A model generated the notes under the pieces. The model made no database searches. It was not told the origin of the DNA and saw only the letters and a list, made by a program, of their open reading frames with translations. A DNA stretch of 64,000 nt from Neolewinella persica DSM 23188 (GTDB lineage: Bacteria; Bacteroidota; Bacteroidia; Chitinophagales; Saprospiraceae), in NCBI RefSeq assembly GCF_000373105.1, contig NZ_KB890429.1:42265-106264 (forward strand). Reading direction: 5' to 3'. Of this stretch, positions 58,889-64,000 are shown one piece after another; the stretch's first letter is position 1; each line of letters opens with the position of its first letter. Both the position numbers and the translations under genes were made by a program.

Positions 58889-61800
58889 ATGAAGAATTTT
58901 ACTCCAGTGTGTAGATCGCTATTCCTAGCGGTCTTCCTGCTCTTATCTTTTGGCTCCAAGGCCCAAACACTATGTGGCCTTGATCCTAACATCATTTCGG
59001 TTACTGTTGAAAATACCTGTTCTGATGCAGGTGTTGCTCAGAACCCTTATGTTACCATAGATTTTAACGTCGGATCCATCAATGGTCCGGTTAATCTCTC
59101 TCTGGAATCAATATTCTTTGGTAACATCACCCTGGGTATGCTAACCGTTGATGCGGTAGCGAACTTCGGTATCGTTACTTTCGAACTCCCAGGGTTTGTT
59201 TTACCATCCGGAGGAAACTTCGTTCGCCTTTTAGGGGTGACTGAGTTGTCACCTGGTGGATGCGAACAGACCTTTAGTATTGGGCAAGTCCAAAGTAACT
59301 TTTACGACCTGACTACGCTTTCTCAACTGAGCATTACTACGGACAATACACGGACCATCGACCCTCCTTGTATGAATGTCCCTACCGGTAAGGCCAGTAT
59401 TCGCGTTGCCATTAATGGTGGAACCTACGCCAACAATCGCTTTAGCGTAAGGTTGGAGCCTTACAGCCCAACAGCCTTTGTTTCTGTGATTCCTCCGGGA
59501 ACCTTCCCGAACCCTAACATGCCGAACACCGGTTATTACCTTATTGAATCTAACCAGTCGTTGGTTTCAGGAACGTACACCTTCCTGATTTTTGACAATC
59601 AGACGGGTTGTGAAGTTGCCTATGATGTCGAAGTAGGTGACCCGGCAGCAGAATTCATGGTTGAAGGTAGCACAACGCCCGTTACCTGTTTCGGAGATTC
59701 CGATGGTACCATTACTGTTGATGTTGACGATGCCGATCCGAACATCAATGGTGTTTTGAGCTACATCATTACGCAAAACGGCCAATTCGTTCGCAACGGT
59801 ACGCTTACCGCTAATAACATGGGCTACCAGCCGCAGACCGAATCCGGCCTCACTTCAGGTCTTTACCTAATCACCCTTACCGCCCAGAACGGCGGATGTA
59901 TGGACGATCAGACCGTATTTATTGGGTCGCCTGCTGAAATCGTAGCGACTGGCGTGGTTGCGCCAACAATTTGTGCAGATGCTTCGCTCTTCGACCTTAA
60001 TATCGCCTCCATCACTGGTATCAGCGCAGGTTCTAACTACCGCCTGATCGATGGTTCTAATTTTGATAACAACGTAACTAACAACGGTTGTTGGACGCGC
60101 CCAACCTCTGGCCGTAGTTCGCTCTCTACTGGTGCTAATGGCGACGGTTCTTACACCTTCACTCTTGGGACCTCCGGAATTGGTTTCTGCCGGTCTATTG
60201 ATCAGGACACCACGGTGGCGATTGTACTGGAAATTCAGAACGGTTCCACAGGCTGTGTAAACCTGTTCCCCTTCACGCTCCAGATCGATGCACAACCTGA
60301 TACCACGGAGACCAGCCATTCTGCCATGGCAGGAAGCGGCGAAATCACTGGCGGTTTTTACTGCTCTGGGCAGGACATCAACCTCGAAATTGCTGATTAC
60401 GACGCTGCTTTCACCTACGACATTGCTTACACCAGCGTAATGGATGTAACCGGAGACGGCGCTTTCGCAGCTACCATGTTTAACTACACTGGTACGGGTA
60501 GTGTAGTTGGCAGCTTCAATAACGCTACCAACAGTGCAAAAACAATCGACTTTACGGTAACAAAAGAGAGCAATGCCACCGGCTGTGTATCTGTAGTAGA
60601 GAATTTCTCCCTTATGGTGCGCCCGCTACCAGTTGTTGATCCTATCCTTAACGATGAGGTCATCGTCTGTTCCGGAGAAGAGTTCGAATCTGACGACATT
60701 ACCCTTAACGGTGACGGCGGCAACGCAAATGTTCGTTTCAATTACAACTGGACCTTCGGCCCGGAACTGACGATTGCCGGAGCTATTTCAGGAACAGATA
60801 ACGAAAGTGATGATTCGGTAGTGGCTACTTTCACCAATACCAGCGGTATGGCCCAGGTCGCTACGCTGACAATCACACCTACCTTCCCGCAAACCTCTCC
60901 TGCCGTTGGCGGAGGACAATTGGACAACACCTGTGAAGGTGAGTCACGTACAATCACCGTTACGGTCTCTCCTCGTCCAACCCTTTCTTATGACTTAAAC
61001 ATCGGCGGACTTTCCACTACTCTGACGGGTGGCGATGTAGAAGCCTACGAAATTTGTAACGGAGACGACTTCCAGTTGAATAACCTCATGATTCCGGAAG
61101 ACCACGCAGGCAACAAAGCCAAGTACGTTCGTTACCGTGTATTTGGTGACGCTCGCTTCCTTCAGATCGACCAGGGAGGCCCTTACGAACTTGGCGATGT
61201 GCAAACAACGCAGTTCCTTCCGATTGACAATTTCGCCATCGGCCAGACGAATATTCAGAACAACCACCCTGCTAATAATGCTCAGGTGGCTCAGATCGTC
61301 CTGACGCCTTACTTTGAAGATGAAGTAGGTGGTCCCGACTTCCCGCTTTGTCGTGGAGAAGCGATTCGCATATTCCTGACTTTGAACCCAACCGCTCCAG
61401 CACTTATTTCGCCTCAGACGGATGTCGTTTGTAGCGACGAGCGTATTGAATACAGGATCAATGGAGCTTCCGGTTCCGGAATGAATCTGGAAACCCGGAT
61501 TACCCAAACGAATGTATTCTCAGGAGTAACTGACGCTTTCTACGTAGTTCCGGAAGGAGCCAACCGAATTGAGAACTTCAGCTTTAACCTTACTGGCGCC
61601 AATGGCGGCGGTACTACGCCTACTGCCACTACCGGCCGCTCCGGAGGCCTTGGGGCCATTGTAAGCGGTGGACTTGATGAAAACGAACTGCTTCCTGGGG
61701 ACACCATCCGCATTCGTAAGGGATTAGCGGGTGCTGCTAACAACACTAACGGTGCTGGTGGCGATGCCACTTTGCTTACTGTTACTGCGGGTACTAGTCG

Positions 61801-64000
61801 TAGCATGATTTCAGCCGGCGACCTGCTTTACACCTTCGTTGCTGCCGGTGGCGGCGGTGCAGGTAATGGCGAAAATGGGCGTAATGCCCGCACCTTTACT
61901 ATGGACATGGCCGCTAACGGCATGCAGGGCCAGGGGCCTGGTGGTTTTGGTGGAACAGGGACACCCACCTCCTTAGGTGGAGCCGGTAACGTAAACGGCG
62001 GCGGCGGTGGCGGCGGTCACGTTGGCGGTAATGGGGGTAACAGTCAGTCTGGTCAATCAGGCCAGGGTGGTGCTTCCTTCCGTAGCCCAGCTAACGATCT
62101 CGCAACCTTCGCTTTGAAAACAACCGACGGCGCAGCCGAAGGCGAGGCCAGCATCTTCTACACCGTAGTATATGATGATATTCGTTTCTCTCTGGCGCAG
62201 CCCGTTGATGTACCTGCGGGTCTTACCAGTGTAGGTGAAGTGATTGTTGACGGTGAAGTGGATACAATCCTCTACGGCCAGCAATTCGTGAATATGACGG
62301 ATACGGCCATCAATGTAACTTACCTCTTCAATACAACTACCGAAGCAAACTGTAACGGTGGTCAGGTAGAGGTGATCATTACCGTTGAGCCTGTACCGAC
62401 GGCGAGCATCGTAAGTGATGGAACTATCGTTACTGGTGATGCGATCAACGGTTTCGAAGCTACGGTTTGTAGCGGAGATCCAATTAATGCTCTACTGCAA
62501 TCAATGACGATTCCTTCTAATGGAGTCGGTGACCTGAGGTTCATGGTGGATGTGACCACTACTGATGCCAATATTCAGGGAAATAACACGGGCAGAGCAA
62601 GCAGTGGCAACTTTGACAGTTTCTACTCTGGAGATGACCTCGATATTCCGTTCTTCGAAAACCGGGTACGTAATAATAACGGCGTTGAGGGAACCATTGT
62701 CTACACCATAACTCCGGTTATTGAAGATCATGGTTCTATTATGCCAACAAACATGAGTCAGCCAAGTATTAACTACTGTTTTGGCGAACCATTCACCTTC
62801 ACGGTAACGGTAGAGCCTGGCTTTACGCCGGACCTCAACCCAGCTCAATTTGATGTTTGTTCTGGGGAAAACCTCGGTGCAGCACCGTTTGATCTGGAAG
62901 CCGATCAGGCTGATGACGTCAACGTTGCCTTTAGCTCAATTCGCCTGGTAGGCTACCGTATTAGCTCAATGGATCCTAATTTCACTGCGGTTTCAGTAGT
63001 GGATACCACGGGGCTTGCTAATGGTGGTGTTATCCTCACGCAGGCAGGTAACTACTTCGAGAATGATACCTACCGGAACCTTACCGGTGCCGGTGTAACC
63101 GTAGAGTATGATATTCAGCTCATTTCTGATGCCGGTTGTGAAAGCGATGTCATTACCTACGACTTCCTGATCCGCGCAGAGCCGGTTATTTCCACAGCGA
63201 ATACTGCGGTAACCGTTTGTGAAGGAGAAGCTACCGGGCTGAGAACCTTCCCTGCGCCGAATTCGGCCTTCAATTCTACCTGGACTAATACCAGTAACGT
63301 AACCTTTACCTACGATCTCGATCCGGGTAATCTGATCTACCTCGGCAATGTCAACTACCCGGTTGGCGGCGCAGGTGTTGGTGCGTTCCGTTTCCAGAAC
63401 GATGCGTTTGAAAACCCAACCAGTATTCCGCAAACTGCGACTTACACCGTATTCGCCACCACGCGCTTCGGTTGCGTCGGTGCTCCGGTAACCTACACGG
63501 TAACGGTACTACCTGATCCGGAACTGACTGCTGATGTTGTTGCGGGCGGAGTGGCTGAAACGCTGACGCCGCAAGATGACGCGTACATCTATGAATTGTG
63601 TAGTGGTGACGACTTCAGCCTGGGCGGGCTCGACTTTACGTCTATCGGTATACCCGGACGTGCAGAGTACGTGGAGTTCTCCTTCTTCAGTAATGGAGGG
63701 TCAAACTTCTTTAACATCCCTAACGGAACGGAACTCGTCGATGCTTCTGGTTTCCTGATCGGAGCACAGAACGTAACTAACACCACCAACACTCCTTACT
63801 TTGCGTTTATCACGCTTACGCCTTACCTGGAAAGCGATACCAATAATCCAAGTACTGCGGGGGAATGTATTGGGGACGAGATTCAGATCACTGTTCTCTT
63901 AAACCCTGAAGTGACGGCCAACGGCCCTGGTGGCGTTCCTACTCCTCAGGAGATTAACATCTGTAGTGACGAACCAATTAGTTCGGCAATTCTTAGTGGA
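58889..64000 (+). CDS. giant PKD-like secreted adhesin (5' part)
   Basis: An open frame of 1704 codons runs to the window end with no stop. It begins with a signal peptide (about 1-25, ending G-S-K-A-Q), followed by beta-rich PKD-like repeats of about 100-150 residues, each marked by a V-C-S-G-E/D or I-C-N-G-D motif (e.g. near 586, 728, 1194 and 1326). At about 905-1066 a glycine-rich domain (G-G-G-G-A-G, G-G-G-G-G-G-G-H) interrupts them. This is the layout of Bacteroidota T9SS surface adhesins; the sorting domain would lie downstream of the window. The ATG at 58889 starts the signal peptide. Confidence 0.88.
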   Translation, partial: MKNFTPVCRSLFLAVFLLLSFGSKAQTLCGLDPNIISVTVENTCSDAGVAQNPYVTIDFNVGSINGPVNLSLESIFFGNITLGMLTVDAVANFGIVTFELPGFVLPSGGNFVRLLGVTELSPGGCEQTFSIGQVQSNFYDLTTLSQLSITTDNTRTIDPPCMNVPTGKASIRVAINGGTYANNRFSVRLEPYSPTAFVSVIPPGTFPNPNMPNTGYYLIESNQSLVSGTYTFLIFDNQTGCEVAYDVEVGDPAAEFMVEGSTTPVTCFGDSDGTITVDVDDADPNINGVLSYIITQNGQFVRNGTLTANNMGYQPQTESGLTSGLYLITLTAQNGGCMDDQTVFIGSPAEIVATGVVAPTICADASLFDLNIASITGISAGSNYRLIDGSNFDNNVTNNGCWTRPTSGRSSLSTGANGDGSYTFTLGTSGIGFCRSIDQDTTVAIVLEIQNGSTGCVNLFPFTLQIDAQPDTTETSHSAMAGSGEITGGFYCSGQDINLEIADYDAAFTYDIAYTSVMDVTGDGAFAATMFNYTGTGSVVGSFNNATNSAKTIDFTVTKESNATGCVSVVENFSLMVRPLPVVDPILNDEVIVCSGEEFESDDITLNGDGGNANVRFNYNWTFGPELTIAGAISGTDNESDDSVVATFTNTSGMAQVATLTITPTFPQTSPAVGGGQLDNTCEGESRTITVTVSPRPTLSYDLNIGGLSTTLTGGDVEAYEICNGDDFQLNNLMIPEDHAGNKAKYVRYRVFGDARFLQIDQGGPYELGDVQTTQFLPIDNFAIGQTNIQNNHPANNAQVAQIVLTPYFEDEVGGPDFPLCRGEAIRIFLTLNPTAPALISPQTDVVCSDERIEYRINGASGSGMNLETRITQTNVFSGVTDAFYVVPEGANRIENFSFNLTGANGGGTTPTATTGRSGGLGAIVSGGLDENELLPGDTIRIRKGLAGAANNTNGAGGDATLLTVTAGTSRSMISAGDLLYTFVAAGGGGAGNGENGRNARTFTMDMAANGMQGQGPGGFGGTGTPTSLGGAGNVNGGGGGGGHVGGNGGNSQSGQSGQGGASFRSPANDLATFALKTTDGAAEGEASIFYTVVYDDIRFSLAQPVDVPAGLTSVGEVIVDGEVDTILYGQQFVNMTDTAINVTYLFNTTTEANCNGGQVEVIITVEPVPTASIVSDGTIVTGDAINGFEATVCSGDPINALLQSMTIPSNGVGDLRFMVDVTTTDANIQGNNTGRASSGNFDSFYSGDDLDIPFFENRVRNNNGVEGTIVYTITPVIEDHGSIMPTNMSQPSINYCFGEPFTFTVTVEPGFTPDLNPAQFDVCSGENLGAAPFDLEADQADDVNVAFSSIRLVGYRISSMDPNFTAVSVVDTTGLANGGVILTQAGNYFENDTYRNLTGAGVTVEYDIQLISDAGCESDVITYDFLIRAEPVISTANTAVTVCEGEATGLRTFPAPNSAFNSTWTNTSNVTFTYDLDPGNLIYLGNVNYPVGGAGVGAFRFQNDAFENPTSIPQTATYTVFATTRFGCVGAPVTYTVTVLPDPELTADVVAGGVAETLTPQDDAYIYELCSGDDFSLGGLDFTSIGIPGRAEYVEFSFFSNGGSNFFNIPNGTELVDASGFLIGAQNVTNTTNTPYFAFITLTPYLESDTNNPSTAGECIGDEIQITVLLNPEVTANGPGGVPTPQEINICSDEPISSAILSG

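Noticed and set aside
59567-63792. Minus-strand ORFs opposite the giant adhesin
   Set aside because: The plus-strand frame is open for 1704 codons with signal peptide and repeats; the opposite frames are by-products.

Overview
The window looks like chromosome of a marine Bacteroidota, most likely a Saprospiria/Lewinella-type bacterium. The evidence is a PorD-like type IX secretion (T9SS) gene, several secreted proteins with T9SS C-terminal sorting domains (an N-P-x-x motif plus a Gly-x-Tyr ending), a SusC/SusD polysaccharide locus driven by a propeller/Y_Y_Y/LuxR regulator, T-A-N-N-T-T-T-G promoter -7 boxes, and little Shine-Dalgarno signal. I found no tRNA, rRNA, CRISPR array, insertion sequence or prophage.

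Layout. 1-275: left end with a 31-bp-period tandem array in front of porD. 276-8.8 kb: porD, topoisomerase IB, an ECF sigma factor with a small partner gene, an aldo/keto reductase, DUF3140, a membrane protein, a lipoprotein and radA. 8.9-18.8 kb: an ArsR-like regulator, then an ECF sigma/anti-sigma operon divergent from three large exported proteins (a caspase-fold DUF4347-like protein, a subtilisin-like protease and a TPR-CHAT protease). 19-26 kb: ElaA-type GNAT, a large TerD-like protein, DUF5995, an S58 peptidase, an unknown basic protein and rarA. 26.4-39.9 kb: a complete beta-glucan (laminarin-type) utilisation locus on the minus strand, reading regulator, SusC, SusD, PKD/CBM-like lipoprotein, GH16, four-module CBM-like protein. 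40-47.8 kb: M13 peptidase, a second 31-bp array, methyltransferase, DUF3500, a zincin-like protein, alpha/beta hydrolase and a Gfo/Idh oxidoreductase. 48-54 kb: KDG-kinase-like pfkB, then a minus-strand group with dipeptide epimerase, DKNYY lipoprotein, DUF1611/DgcN-like and threonine-synthase-like genes, suggesting D-Glu or muropeptide metabolism. 54-58.3 kb: small basic, acidic and membrane proteins, then a dctPQM TRAP operon. 58.9-64 kb: the 5' part of a giant PKD-like adhesin that runs off the window.

The most unusual signals are in DNA structure. An 18-bp GC-rich element (TGCACCTGCGGCCCCGCC and close variants) occurs 18 times in 64 kb, nine in each orientation. Sixteen copies lie at gene borders and several exactly bracket single transcription units as inverted copies; one of these border copies probably reaches into the dctP leader. 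Two further copies lie inside coding sequence, one apparently as an in-frame insertion. Two distant 31-bp tandem arrays belong to one family and each changes orientation internally. Many gene borders also carry other inverted-repeat types. The strongest protein-level candidate for an undescribed system is the sigma/anti-sigma plus three-protease cluster at 9.4-18.8 kb.
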